From the NCBI RefSeq assembly GCF_001042485.2, contig NZ_LBMN02000001.1:186001-250000 (forward strand): DNA of 64,000 bases, read 5' to 3'. Shown in pieces: positions 24,269 to 32,704 of the stretch. Under the pieces are notes generated by a model, which was not told the origin of the DNA, ran no database searches, and worked only from the letters and a program-made list of their open reading frames with translations. Origin of the DNA: Bacillus paralicheniformis (lineage in GTDB: Bacteria; Bacillota; Bacilli; Bacillales; Bacillaceae). The position numbers were made by a program, and so were the translations under genes. Every line of letters begins with the position of its first letter. Positions within the stretch are counted from its first letter, which is position 1.

Positions 24269-24309
24269 TATTTAAATGTTTAAAAATGCAACAGAGGAGG
24301 CGAGATCAC

Positions 24310-25212
24310 TTGAAAGTAGAGGGGATTATCCCTGCCATACTGACACCGCTTACAAAAGAACAGGCTTTTCATGCGGGCGCAGCCGAAAAGCTGGTGAATG
24401 ATCTTATTGATTCAGGCGTCCATGGCATTTTTGCTTTAGGGACAAATGGCGAATTTCATTTATTCTCGCAAGAGGAAAAGCTTCAAATTGCTGAAACAGT
24501 TGTAAAAGCGGTTAATAAACGAGTGCCTGTTTTCATCGGGGCAGGAGAAAACAGTACTGAGGCGACCATTTCCTTATCCAATCAAATGGCGGATATCGGA
24601 GCGGATGTTCTTTCGATTATTACGCCATACTTTGTCGCACCTTCGCAGGAGGAATTGTATCAGCACTTCCGCACGGTCTCTGAAAATGTCACGCTTCCTG
24701 TCCTGCTCTACAACATTCCGTCGAGAACAGGCGTATCATTGGAGCCCGAAACGGTTGAAAGGCTTGCGGCATTGCCGAACATTATCGGCATTAAGGACAG
24801 CAGCGGCAGCTTCGCCAATATTAAGGCGTATCTTGAGCGTACAAAAGAACAGTCCTTTTCCGTCCTGGCAGGAACTGATTCATTGATTTTAGACACATTG
24901 AAGGCGGGTGGAACAGGTGCTGTAGCTGCCACAGCCAATGTGCTTCCGCAAACCGTTGTTTCAATCTATGAATCTTTTAAACAAGGAAACATTGAAGAGA
25001 GCGAGCGCTATCAACAGCAGCTGCAACCGCTTCGTGATACGTTTTCACTCGGTTCACTGCCGGCACCGCTAAAAAAAGCAGCAGAGCTTGCCGGCATTGC
25101 CGTCGGGCCGCCTAAAAGTCCGATTGCAGAGCTGTCGGGAGAGCCGCTGCTAAAAGTAAAAAAGATGCTCGAAGGCTACGGAATTGAAGTAAAAATGGCA
25201 AAGGAGCAGTGA
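24310..25212 (+). CDS. DapA/NanA-family aldolase-lyase
   Basis: A 300-residue class I aldolase of the dihydrodipicolinate synthase/N-acetylneuraminate lyase family. It has the substrate carboxylate loop GTNGEF (about 37-42), the Tyr motif YNIPSRTG (about 136-143) and Schiff-base Lys in GIKDSSG (about 164). TTG 24310 follows GAGGAGG. It is probably a catabolic 2-keto-acid (sugar-acid) aldolase or dehydratase, given the neighbours, not lysine biosynthesis. Sialate lyase is possible because an Asp-box hydrolase follows, but the usual nanE/nanK partners are absent. Confidence 0.85.
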   Translation: MKVEGIIPAILTPLTKEQAFHAGAAEKLVNDLIDSGVHGIFALGTNGEFHLFSQEEKLQIAETVVKAVNKRVPVFIGAGENSTEATISLSNQMADIGADVLSIITPYFVAPSQEELYQHFRTVSENVTLPVLLYNIPSRTGVSLEPETVERLAALPNIIGIKDSSGSFANIKAYLERTKEQSFSVLAGTDSLILDTLKAGGTGAVAATANVLPQTVVSIYESFKQGNIEESERYQQQLQPLRDTFSLGSLPAPLKKAAELAGIAVGPPKSPIAELSGEPLLKVKKMLEGYGIEVKMAKEQ

Positions 25213-25216
25213 GGTT

Positions 25217-26386
25217 ATGAAGACGCTTTATCATTTTCAAACGGCCGCCCGAATTGAGGCTGGTGCACATTCACTCAATTTGCTTGGCGATCACTTAGAT
25301 CAGACCGGCTTGAATCAGATTCGTTCGGTGTTTATTTTAACTCAGCCGTCGATCGTTTCTCTCGGCTATGCAGACCAAATGAAAGAGGTGCTGGCCGAAA
25401 AAGGCATCTCAAGTGAAATTAACACCGATATACAGCCGGAGCCGACGGAACAAAATATCGAAGAGGTTTTTCAGCTTTTTTCTGAAGGAGGCCATGACGC
25501 GATTCTAGGAATTGGCGGAGGCAGTGTGCTAGATGCGGCTAAAATCCTCTCTGTTCTGAAAACAAATGAAAAACCGATTTCTGCTTTGATTGGCACGAAT
25601 CTTGTTGAAAAGCCCGGCGTTCCGCTTGTGCTGATTCCGACAACATCCGGAACAGGGTCAGAGGTGACGCCGAATGCGATTGTGACGTTCCCGGAGAAAG
25701 AATTAAAGATTGGTATGGTCATTCCCTATCTGCTGCCGTCGGTTGTGATTTTAGATCCGGTTTTGACGACCGGTCTTCCAAAAGCGATCACAGCTGCAAC
25801 TGGAATGGATGCATTTACACACGCACTCGAATCCTATATTTCCAACAAAGCAAACCCATTCAGCGACATGTTTGCGCTTGAATCTATGAGACTGATTTCC
25901 TCCAGTATTCAGGAGGCCTACCATCATGGAGATAATCTGGAAGCGAGAGAAAAAATGCTCATTGGCGCCATGTATGGCGGAATGGCCTTGACAAGCGCAG
26001 GAACAGCGGCGGTTCATGCGATGGCTTACCCGCTCGGGGGAAAATACAAAATTTCGCACGGGGTGGCCAATTCAATGCTGCTTCCGCATGTAACGGCCTT
26101 CAATGCGGATCATGTGATTGACCGTCTTTCGGATGTGGCTGGCGTGATTGGAATTGAACCAAAGGGTTCGAAGGCAAGTCAAGCAGAGCGGGTCATACGG
26201 AAAATTGAAGAGTGGACCGCTGATTTGAACATTCCGCAAAATTTAAAGACATTCGGGGTATCAAAAGAGGATGTTCCATCGCTTGCAGAGGCGGCAGCCG
26301 ACGTCAAACGGCTCATGGATAACAATCCAAAGCCGATGTCCATTGCGGAGATTGAAGCCGTCTATTTGAAATTGCTGGATATGTAG
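25217..26386 (+). CDS. Iron-containing alcohol dehydrogenase
   Basis: A 389-residue type III ADH. It has the nucleotide-binding GIGGGSVLDAAK (about 95-106) and TTSGTGSEVTPNAI (about 141-154). The metal ligands are the Asp in ATGMDAFTHALESY and His in AVHAMAYPLGG and KISHGVANSMLLP. It starts four bases after the aldolase stop, so it is co-transcribed. It likely interconverts an aldehyde and alcohol, or a hydroxy acid and keto acid, in the cluster's pathway; the substrate is unknown. Confidence 0.88.
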   Translation: MKTLYHFQTAARIEAGAHSLNLLGDHLDQTGLNQIRSVFILTQPSIVSLGYADQMKEVLAEKGISSEINTDIQPEPTEQNIEEVFQLFSEGGHDAILGIGGGSVLDAAKILSVLKTNEKPISALIGTNLVEKPGVPLVLIPTTSGTGSEVTPNAIVTFPEKELKIGMVIPYLLPSVVILDPVLTTGLPKAITAATGMDAFTHALESYISNKANPFSDMFALESMRLISSSIQEAYHHGDNLEAREKMLIGAMYGGMALTSAGTAAVHAMAYPLGGKYKISHGVANSMLLPHVTAFNADHVIDRLSDVAGVIGIEPKGSKASQAERVIRKIEEWTADLNIPQNLKTFGVSKEDVPSLAEAAADVKRLMDNNPKPMSIAEIEAVYLKLLDM

Positions 26387-26454
26387 GTGCCGGGATCTGT
26401 ACATGGTTTTCACCATGAGCCTGTATATGGCTCACAAACAAAGGGGGAGTTTGG

Positions 26455-27858
26455 GTGGATGTCTTAAGCGGTTCGATCATAACGTTTATTTTGGCAGTGA
26501 TTGTGGTTTACATTCTTTTTACGACGTGGCTGACGATGCGGTTTCGCAGTAAATCAAGTTCGGAATTCAACAATGCTGCCAAAACGCTGCCGGCGATTGT
26601 TGTCGGCATTCTGCTGATGAGTGAATTCATCGGCACCAAATCGACAATTGGGACCGCTGAATCAGCTTATACACATGGTTTGGCGGCTTCATGGTCGATT
26701 GTAACGGTCTCGATTGCATTTTTTATTTTTTCCTACTTCTTAGCCGGGAAATTTTATAAAACAGGCCAATATACGATCTCCGGCATTATTAGTGAAAAGT
26801 TTGGCCGTTCGACCAAGCTAGTCGTTTCTATCATTATGATTGTAGCCCTTTTACTTGTGAATCTTGGAAACTATTTAAGCGGATCGGCGGCAATTTCGTC
26901 TATTTTAGGTTTGCCGCTGATGACGTGTGCGATCATTACAGCGATTGTCAGCACCTTTTATTTTACGTTTGGCGGAATGAAGGGCGTTGCCTGGGTGACG
27001 ATTTTGCATTCTCTTGTTAAATATGCTGGGGTTCTGATCACTTTAGGGGTTGCCCTCTATTTGACAAAAGGCTGGGAGCCGATGACGCAGCAGTTGCCGG
27101 AGCATTTCTTCACTTGGGACGGCAGCATCGGATGGGGGACAATCGGCGCCTGGTTTATCGGCAACATGGGGGCGATTTTCGCGACTCAGTTTATTATACA
27201 GGCTATTACATCATCGAAAAGTGAGAAAGATGCAAAGAAGTCGACGCTGTATGCAGCGCTGCTTTGTCTGCCGCTTGCGATTGCCATTGGAGTCATCGGC
27301 GTTGCTGCACGGTATTTGTACCCGGATATTGATCCAATTTACGCATTCCCGGTGTTTATGCAGCACATGAATCCTGTGCTGAGCGCGGTTGTGGCGACAT
27401 CCCTTGTGGCGTCTATTTTCGTCGGCGTTTCGACGGTTGCGCTGGCGACAACGACGCTGATCATTGATGATTTTTATGTGCCGAAAGCAAACCCGACACC
27501 GGAACAGCGCATGAAAATCACGAGATATGTTTCGATTATCATCGGTTTTATTCCGCTGCTCGGCGTTGCGCTGGCGCCTGAATTGTTAACGCTTTCTTTC
27601 TTTACGAGGGCGCTTCGGACATCAATTGCCGTTGTGGCGGCGATGGGCTTTTATTTGCCATATTTCAATTCAAACCGCGGAGCAACAATTGGTCTGACGC
27701 TTTCAGGTATTACGACGACGGTATGGTATTTGCTGGACAATCCGTTTGGCATCGATAACATGTACATCGCCATCATTGTCCCGTTTATTGTGCTCGTATT
27801 AAACCGTCTGATCAGCTCGCCTGCGAAAAAAGAGTCAAATGTGGAGGAGGAATTGTGA
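26455..27858 (+). CDS. Sodium:solute symporter (SSS family)
   Basis: A 467-residue integral membrane protein with about 13 helices of the SSS/LeuT fold. An early GTKSTIGTAESAYTHGL segment contributes to Na+/substrate binding, and the body is typical (ISGIISEKFGRSTKL, FTFGGMKGVAWVTILHS). GTG 26455 follows AAAGGGGGAG. SSS members carry sugars, sialic acid, proline, pantothenate and other acids. Here the substrate is presumably the compound processed by the neighbouring aldolase and hydrolase. Confidence 0.87.
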   Translation: MDVLSGSIITFILAVIVVYILFTTWLTMRFRSKSSSEFNNAAKTLPAIVVGILLMSEFIGTKSTIGTAESAYTHGLAASWSIVTVSIAFFIFSYFLAGKFYKTGQYTISGIISEKFGRSTKLVVSIIMIVALLLVNLGNYLSGSAAISSILGLPLMTCAIITAIVSTFYFTFGGMKGVAWVTILHSLVKYAGVLITLGVALYLTKGWEPMTQQLPEHFFTWDGSIGWGTIGAWFIGNMGAIFATQFIIQAITSSKSEKDAKKSTLYAALLCLPLAIAIGVIGVAARYLYPDIDPIYAFPVFMQHMNPVLSAVVATSLVASIFVGVSTVALATTTLIIDDFYVPKANPTPEQRMKITRYVSIIIGFIPLLGVALAPELLTLSFFTRALRTSIAVVAAMGFYLPYFNSNRGATIGLTLSGITTTVWYLLDNPFGIDNMYIAIIVPFIVLVLNRLISSPAKKESNVEEEL

Positions 27859-29036
27859 TGAAACAAAGTGAAACTTCCCTGCCGATAGATGGGCGCATCA
27901 GAGAAAATAAAACTGACCCGGCCAGAAAGGATGCGTTTTTGCCGACAGACTGCCCGCAAAACCATGCAGCCAACCTGCTGGAGCTGGATAATGGTGATCT
28001 GTTGTGCGTCTGGTTTGGGGGAACGCAGGAAGGCATCCCTGATATATCGATTTACATGTCAAGGCTTGAAAGAGGAAGCGATGAGTGGATACAGGCAGAA
28101 AAGCTGTCAGATGATCCTTCCCGCTCCGAACAAAATCCTGTGCTTTTTCAAGAGCCTGACGGCCGGCTTTGGCTTATGTATACGGCACAGCTTTCCGGCA
28201 ATCAGGATACAGCGATTGTCAGATACCGGACTTCAGACGATAGAGGCCGGACATGGAGTAAGATTGACACATTGTTTGCCGAAGCCGGGACTTTTATCCG
28301 CCAGCCGCTCATTGTTCTGGATAACGGCGATTGGCTGCTGCCTGTCTTTTACTGCATCACCTTGCCGGGCGTGAAATGGACTGGAAACCGTGACATCAGC
28401 GCGGTGAAAATTTCGTCTGATAAAGGCAAGACGTGGGAGGAAGTGAAGGTGCCGGGCAGTACGGGCTGTGTTCATATGAATATTGAAAAACTGCGCGACG
28501 GCACATTGCTTGCGCTGTTTAGAAGCCGTTTTGCAGACTCGATTTATTTGAGCCGCTCTATTGATAACGGCCGCACCTGGTCAGAGCCTGAGCCGACGGA
28601 GCTGCCGAACAACAACTCCTCCATTCAATTTACAGCGCTTCAAGATGGGACGCTTGCTCTCGTATACAATCATATGAATGCGAATGAAACGACCGAAAGA
28701 AGAGCATCTTTATACGATGAAATTGAGGAGGATGATGATACAAAAACAGGTGTTGACACAGAAGCGCGGCCTGCCTTTTGGGGAGCTCCGAGGGCGCCGA
28801 TGACATTGGCCCTTTCACAGGACGGCGGCATCACATGGCCTGTCAAAAGAAACATCGAAGTCGGCGATGGTTATGCGATGACGAACAACTCAAAAGACAA
28901 GCTCAACCGCGAATTTTCCTATCCGTCGATCAAGCAGGGGAAAGACGGTGATCTGCATATTGCCTTTACGTACTACCGTCAGGCGATTAAATATGTACGT
29001 GTTCCGCAAACATGGGCCTTTGCCAGCCAAGAATAA
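27858..29036 (+). CDS. Sialidase-like (BNR/Asp-box) glycosidase, cytoplasmic
   Basis: The protein is about 392 residues with a six-bladed propeller signature. Four Asp boxes (S/T-x-D-x-G-x-T-W) are visible: TSDDRGRTW, SSDKGKTW, SIDNGRTW and SQDGGITW. There is no signal peptide. The start ATG 27858 overlaps the symporter stop (TGATG). The family includes exo-alpha-sialidases and other glycan-acid hydrolases. Cytoplasmic location plus the symporter suggests it acts on an imported short oligosaccharide or glycoside. The name sialidase should not be read as a proven substrate. Confidence 0.82.
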   Translation: MKQSETSLPIDGRIRENKTDPARKDAFLPTDCPQNHAANLLELDNGDLLCVWFGGTQEGIPDISIYMSRLERGSDEWIQAEKLSDDPSRSEQNPVLFQEPDGRLWLMYTAQLSGNQDTAIVRYRTSDDRGRTWSKIDTLFAEAGTFIRQPLIVLDNGDWLLPVFYCITLPGVKWTGNRDISAVKISSDKGKTWEEVKVPGSTGCVHMNIEKLRDGTLLALFRSRFADSIYLSRSIDNGRTWSEPEPTELPNNNSSIQFTALQDGTLALVYNHMNANETTERRASLYDEIEEDDDTKTGVDTEARPAFWGAPRAPMTLALSQDGGITWPVKRNIEVGDGYAMTNNSKDKLNREFSYPSIKQGKDGDLHIAFTYYRQAIKYVRVPQTWAFASQE

Positions 29037-29109
29037 AGCCGTTTGAGCGCGCGGCACTTGATGGAATGAAGGGTATATCATTTATGATTTAAGTTCGAGA
29101 GGCTGTCCC

Positions 29110-29480
29110 AATCGTTTGAAGGGACTCCCTCGTGATGTGAAACGGGTGTACACGACAATTCAATTGGCGTATGACACGCTCATTCGCGCAGGCATTCCGC
29201 AGCCGAAAATCGCCGTATGCGGTATTACCCCCCATGGCAGTGAGAATGGTTTGTTTGGACATGGAGAAGGAGAAGAGAAAATTGTTCCTAGCGTTGAACG
29301 CAGGCATTCGGTCCGCTTGGCCTTAAAGCCGGTGTGAGCATTACAGTCGGCCTGCCGATGATCCGTACGAGTGTTGACCATGGAACAGCCTTTGATAATG
29401 AGGGAACCGGCAAAGCTGATCCTGCGAGTTTAGAAGAAGCAGTGAGACAAGCAATCGTGCTGTCCGTCCGGTACGCTTGA
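29110..29480 (+). pseudogene. Decayed PdxA-like gene (4-hydroxythreonine-4-phosphate dehydrogenase family)
   Basis: Two pieces of one PdxA-family protein lie in different frames. The first (29116-29334) reads RVYTTIQLAYDTLIRAGI and IAVCGITPHGSENGLFG, the PdxA core with its NPH-A-GENGLFG-like motif. The second, about 29314-29480, reads [19 protein letters not shown] then [19 protein letters not shown], the C-terminal PdxA signature. The intervening region (phosphate and metal-binding YHDQG segment) is deleted and the N-terminal half is missing. PdxA2-type enzymes work with DUF1537 kinases in four-carbon sugar-acid catabolism, which fits this cluster. Confidence 0.85.
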
Positions 29481-29496
29481 GCGGCATATATATAAA

Positions 29497-29529
29497 AGAA
29501 GAGCCTTCCAGTTAAGGAGGCTCTTCTTT
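29497..29529. terminator. Bidirectional terminator between the pdxA remnant and the SDR gene
   Basis: AAGAAGAGCCTTCC and GGAGGCTCTTCTT form a long stem followed by T-rich sequence, just before the convergent SDR stop. Confidence 0.85.
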
Positions 29530-30276
29530 TTAGTTCATGTAGGTGCCGCCGTTAATATTAATGGTTTCGCCCGTTATAAAATCAGATTGATCAGAGGCTA
29601 GGAAGGCGACAACGTTTGCGACATGCTCGGGTGAGCCGATCATTTTCAGCGGAATCCGCTCCATGACAGCTGCGCGATACTCCTCGCTCCACTGCTTGCT
29701 CATATCCGTTTCAATCGGTCCCGGGCAGACGGCGTTGACATAAATGCGGTGTGCAGCGAGCTCCTTTGCCAAATGCATCGTTAAATAGTTGATGCCTGCT
29801 TTCGATGCACCGTAAGCAGGAGAGGCATTGTGATGCGGTGTTTTGCTCGTCGTTGAGCTCATGTTTACAATTTTTCCGCCGCCCTGCATGATCATCTCCG
29901 GGATGACAGCCTGACACATGAGAAAGGTGCCGGTTAAATTTAAATCTATCACTCTTTTCCACTCTTCAAGCGATGTATCAATGGTCGTTTTCCGCAAATT
30001 AATGCCCGCATTGTTGACCAAAATATCGATCCGCCCAAACTGCTGTTTTGCTTCAGCTATGAGGTGCGAGGCTGTTTCTGGCAAACTGGCATCACCTGCA
30101 ACATAAGAAGCGCGCTTTCTCTCAGTATTCAATTGTGTGCACAGGGACTTGAGCAATTCTTCGTTTGTCCCGTTGATGACGACATTTGCCCCTTTATCCG
30201 CAAGCGTCTCTGCAACAGCTTTGCCGATGCCGCGGCTTGCACCGGTAATAATCGCCGTTTGCTGATTCAATTCCAT
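29530..30276 (-). CDS. SDR-family oxidoreductase (FabG-like)
   Basis: A 248-residue classical SDR. It has TGASRGIG (about 11-18), NNAG (about 87-90), Ser in NMSSTTSK and YGASKAG (about 151-157), and a FITGETININGG tail typical of 3-oxoacyl-ACP reductase/sugar dehydrogenase relatives. ATG 30276 is six bases from AGGTGGG; the ATG at 30282 is too close. It faces the sugar-acid cluster and may belong to it functionally, as a sugar or sugar-acid dehydrogenase. Its own promoter would lie toward btuR. Confidence 0.85.
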   Translation of the reverse strand: MELNQQTAIITGASRGIGKAVAETLADKGANVVINGTNEELLKSLCTQLNTERKRASYVAGDASLPETASHLIAEAKQQFGRIDILVNNAGINLRKTTIDTSLEEWKRVIDLNLTGTFLMCQAVIPEMIMQGGGKIVNMSSTTSKTPHHNASPAYGASKAGINYLTMHLAKELAAHRIYVNAVCPGPIETDMSKQWSEEYRAAVMERIPLKMIGSPEHVANVVAFLASDQSDFITGETININGGTYMN

Positions 30277-30461
30277 CCTCATCCCACCTGTCTTTGAATA
30301 AAACCGTTTTCATGTCTATTATAAAATTGAGTGTTTCTTTATTCAACAAAACTTTATTTTGATGATTGCTATTCGTTTTTTTGTTTCATAATGGAACAAT
30401 TCCTGCAGTAGTTAGAAACAGGGTATACTATAGAAACAAGTAATAAAGAAGGGAGAATGAA

Positions 30462-31040
30462 ATGAAACTATACACAAAAACAGGCGATAAGGGAAAAACG
30501 AGTTTAATTGGCGGAAAGGCGGATAAAGATCATCTTAGAGTGGAAGCGTACGGCACATTGGATGCAGCAAACAGTTTCATCGGGCTGGCCCAGTCTTATT
30601 TAAAAGCGGAAGAAGCGCTGTTTCGAGATGTTCTGTCAGAGTTGACCGCCATCCAGCATGAGCTGTTCGACTGCGGCACTGATTTGGCGCATGTCAATGT
30701 TCAGGAAGAAGGCAAGCTCAAGGCTGAATCGATCACGATTCTTGAAAAACGAATTGATGCCTATGTCGAGGAAGCGCCGCGGCTGACCAAGTTTATTCTT
30801 CCGGGCGGAACAGAACCGGCATCATTTTTGCATGCGGCGAGAACGGTCATCAGAAGAGCTGAACGAAAGATTGTCGCTTTGGCCAAAGAAGAAGACATTC
30901 CGCCGCTTGCGCTGCCATACGTCAACCGGCTGTCCGATTATTTATTTGCGGCGGCGCGCATTGTCAACCACCGGCTCGGGGAAGTGGATGTCGAATATGA
31001 ACGAAGCGCTGATGTATTCCGGACAAAGAAAAAATCATGA
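30462..31040 (+). CDS. btuR: PduO-type cob(I)yrinic acid a,c-diamide adenosyltransferase
   Basis: The 192-residue enzyme (B. subtilis YvqK) adds the 5'-deoxyadenosyl group to cob(I)alamin, making coenzyme B12. It shows the N-terminal ATP-binding TKTGDKGKTSLIGG (about 5-18), the central FILPGG, R-T-V-I-R-R-A-E-R (about 127-135) and NRLSDYLFAAAR. ATG 30462 follows AAGGGAGAA. It forms one functional set with btuFCD but is now separated from them by the inserted cluster, with a terminator on each side. Confidence 0.92.
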   Translation: MKLYTKTGDKGKTSLIGGKADKDHLRVEAYGTLDAANSFIGLAQSYLKAEEALFRDVLSELTAIQHELFDCGTDLAHVNVQEEGKLKAESITILEKRIDAYVEEAPRLTKFILPGGTEPASFLHAARTVIRRAERKIVALAKEEDIPPLALPYVNRLSDYLFAAARIVNHRLGEVDVEYERSADVFRTKKKS

Positions 31041-31093
31041 TTGAGCCATCCACCAATCGTGATCGAACAGAAAAGGGGCCGATTGATCAAATC

Positions 31094-31126
31094 AAGCCGT
31101 TTTCCGGCAGGGGAAAACGGCTTTTT
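31094..31126 (+). terminator. Terminator of btuR
   Basis: AAGCCGTTTTCC and GGAAAACGGCTT form a 12-bp stem followed by TTTG. Confidence 0.88.
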
Positions 31127-31138
31127 GTCGTAAATTTT

Positions 31139-31153
31139 AAGTAAGCGTTTTCA
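31139..31153 (+). promoter_or_regulatory. cre (CcpA site) before the pectinesterase gene
   Basis: AAGTAAGCGTTTTCA matches the cre consensus WTGNAANCGNWNNCA with one mismatch. It lies 19 bases before the start codon, where CcpA would block transcription. Confidence 0.7.
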
Positions 31154-31171
31154 AATAGAGGGAGTGTTCAA

Positions 31172-32125
31172 GTGGTCAATCGGGAGGCAGCTGCTATACG
31201 GCTGACGGTTTCGAAGGATGGAGACGGCGAATTTCAAACCGTTCAAGAGGCGATCGATGCTTTGCCTGAGTACAGTCGGGAACAGAAAGTGATATTCATC
31301 AAAAAAGGAGTTTACAAAGAAGTCGTTCATATTCCGGCTACAAAGCCGTTTGTGAAGCTGATCGGCGAAAATCGTTACGAGACTGTGATTACGTATGACA
31401 ACTATGCCGGAAAAGAAAAGGAAGGAGGAGGGAAATACGGCACGACCGGAAGTTCAAGCGTGTTTATTTATGCGGATCATGTTGAAGCCGAAAATTTGAC
31501 GTTTGAAAACTCGTTCGACCGCACGAAAGTCGACACGACCGATACGCAAGCGGTGGCGGTTTATGCGAAAGGAAACAGGATGACGTTCAAATATGTCAGG
31601 TTTATAGGCAGACAAGATACACTGTTTGTCAATGACGGTACACAATATTTTTATCAATGCTATATAGAAGGCGATGTCGATTTCATTTTCGGAGGAGCAA
31701 GAGCTGTGTTTGAAGAGTGCCAGATCCATAGCGCTGACCGCGGGTCCGCTACAAACAACGGTTATGTGACAGCTGCGAGCACGCATATCGCAAAGCCGTT
31801 CGGTTTATTGATAACAAACTGCAGAGTGACAAGCGATGCCGCAGATGGAACGGTATACCTCGGGCGCCCATGGCATCCGGGAGGAGACCCCGACGCCATC
31901 GCCAGTGTGCTATATCACCGCTGCGATTTAGGCGCACACATCAAGCCTGAAGGATGGACGGATATGTCGGGCTTTTCTGCGGCCGATGCCAGATTGTACG
32001 AATACGGGAATACGGGTCCGGGTGCGATTTCGCATGAGGCCCGAAGGCAGCTTGCCGATCATGAGGCTGAGAAATGGACAATTGAAAACGTATTGGACGG
32101 CTGGAATCCTAAAGTTGAATCATAG
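31172..32125 (+). CDS. Pectinesterase (pectin methylesterase), cytoplasmic
   Basis: The product is 317 residues from GTG 31172 (AGGGAG at 31159-31164). It is a right-handed beta-helix esterase of family CE8 with its motifs in order: GRQDTLF (Gln and catalytic Asp), DFIFGGARAVFEEC (nucleophile Asp) and YLGRPW (Arg). There is no signal peptide, so it likely demethylates imported oligogalacturonides in the cytoplasm and feeds the GH28 enzyme and UxaC route encoded 14 kb upstream. It is a single-gene unit behind a cre site. Confidence 0.9.
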   Translation: MVNREAAAIRLTVSKDGDGEFQTVQEAIDALPEYSREQKVIFIKKGVYKEVVHIPATKPFVKLIGENRYETVITYDNYAGKEKEGGGKYGTTGSSSVFIYADHVEAENLTFENSFDRTKVDTTDTQAVAVYAKGNRMTFKYVRFIGRQDTLFVNDGTQYFYQCYIEGDVDFIFGGARAVFEECQIHSADRGSATNNGYVTAASTHIAKPFGLLITNCRVTSDAADGTVYLGRPWHPGGDPDAIASVLYHRCDLGAHIKPEGWTDMSGFSAADARLYEYGNTGPGAISHEARRQLADHEAEKWTIENVLDGWNPKVES

Positions 32126-32141
32126 CAAGGCAACCTGCAGA

Positions 32142-32178
32142 AAGACCGCTCTCTCGCTGAGATGAGCGGTCTTTTTAT
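32142..32178 (+). terminator. Terminator of the pectinesterase gene
   Basis: AAGACCGCTC and GAGCGGTCTT form a perfect 10-bp stem followed by TTT. Confidence 0.87.
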
Positions 32179-32195
32179 GCGAGCGGGTCCGATGT

Positions 32196-32219
32196 GCCAT
32201 ACGACCCTGGTCGTACGGC
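32196..32219 (+). promoter_or_regulatory. LiaR operator upstream of liaI
   Basis: GCCATACGAC-CCTG-GTCGTACGGC is a 24-base inverted repeat with one mismatch between 10-base arms. It ends 79 bases before the liaI start and about 20 bases before a candidate -35 (TTGTCG, 32241-32246; TATAGT, 32262-32267). The position is right for activation by the NarL-class regulator LiaR. Confidence 0.78.
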
Positions 32220-32297
32220 AAAATCAATCTGTGACTCGTTTTGTCGAAGCCTGAAATTGACTATAGTAAAGACATGAACGAGAAAGGAGGAGCAAAT

Positions 32298-32684
32298 ATG
32301 AATATAAATGGGAAGTCCATCATCGGCTTTTTTCTAATCCTTTTTGGCGTCTCCCTGTTCTTCGGCGGAGGCCATTTCGGCGGATTGGTTACAGGTGCTA
32401 TTGGAGCATTGCTTCTATTCTATTCCGTGAAAAAATGGAAGGAAGGACGCCAGTTTGCCGCGGTACTGGCCGCGATCTTCGGCATCATGTTTTTGGGAGG
32501 GTCATTGCCGTTTCTGATCGGCATCGCGGTTGCTGCAGCCATGGTTTATTTCGGATGGAAAATGATGAAGCAAGATGACAAACAGGATGACATCCTTTAT
32601 TCAGAGAAAACGGAGCCTTCCGCAGCTTCATATGACACAGGCTTTGATGCAGAGTGGGAAGACTTTTTGAAAAAGAATAAATAA
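32298..32684 (+). CDS. liaI: LiaI: small membrane anchor protein of the Lia system
   Basis: 128 residues from ATG 32298, placed by AAAGGAGGAG (32283-32292). Three to four hydrophobic segments make up the first 85 residues, followed by an acidic tail ending EWEDFLKK. The sequence follows B. subtilis LiaI, the membrane anchor for LiaH during envelope stress. It is the first gene of the LiaR-activated operon. Confidence 0.9.
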   Translation: MNINGKSIIGFFLILFGVSLFFGGGHFGGLVTGAIGALLLFYSVKKWKEGRQFAAVLAAIFGIMFLGGSLPFLIGIAVAAAMVYFGWKMMKQDDKQDDILYSEKTEPSAASYDTGFDAEWEDFLKKNK

Positions 32685-32704
32685 TATTTTAGGAGGACGA
32701 GATC

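Noticed and set aside
29116..29337. A 73-codon frame as an independent small gene
   Set aside because: The peptide is an internal piece of PdxA, and the next PdxA block continues in another frame, so it is a remnant.
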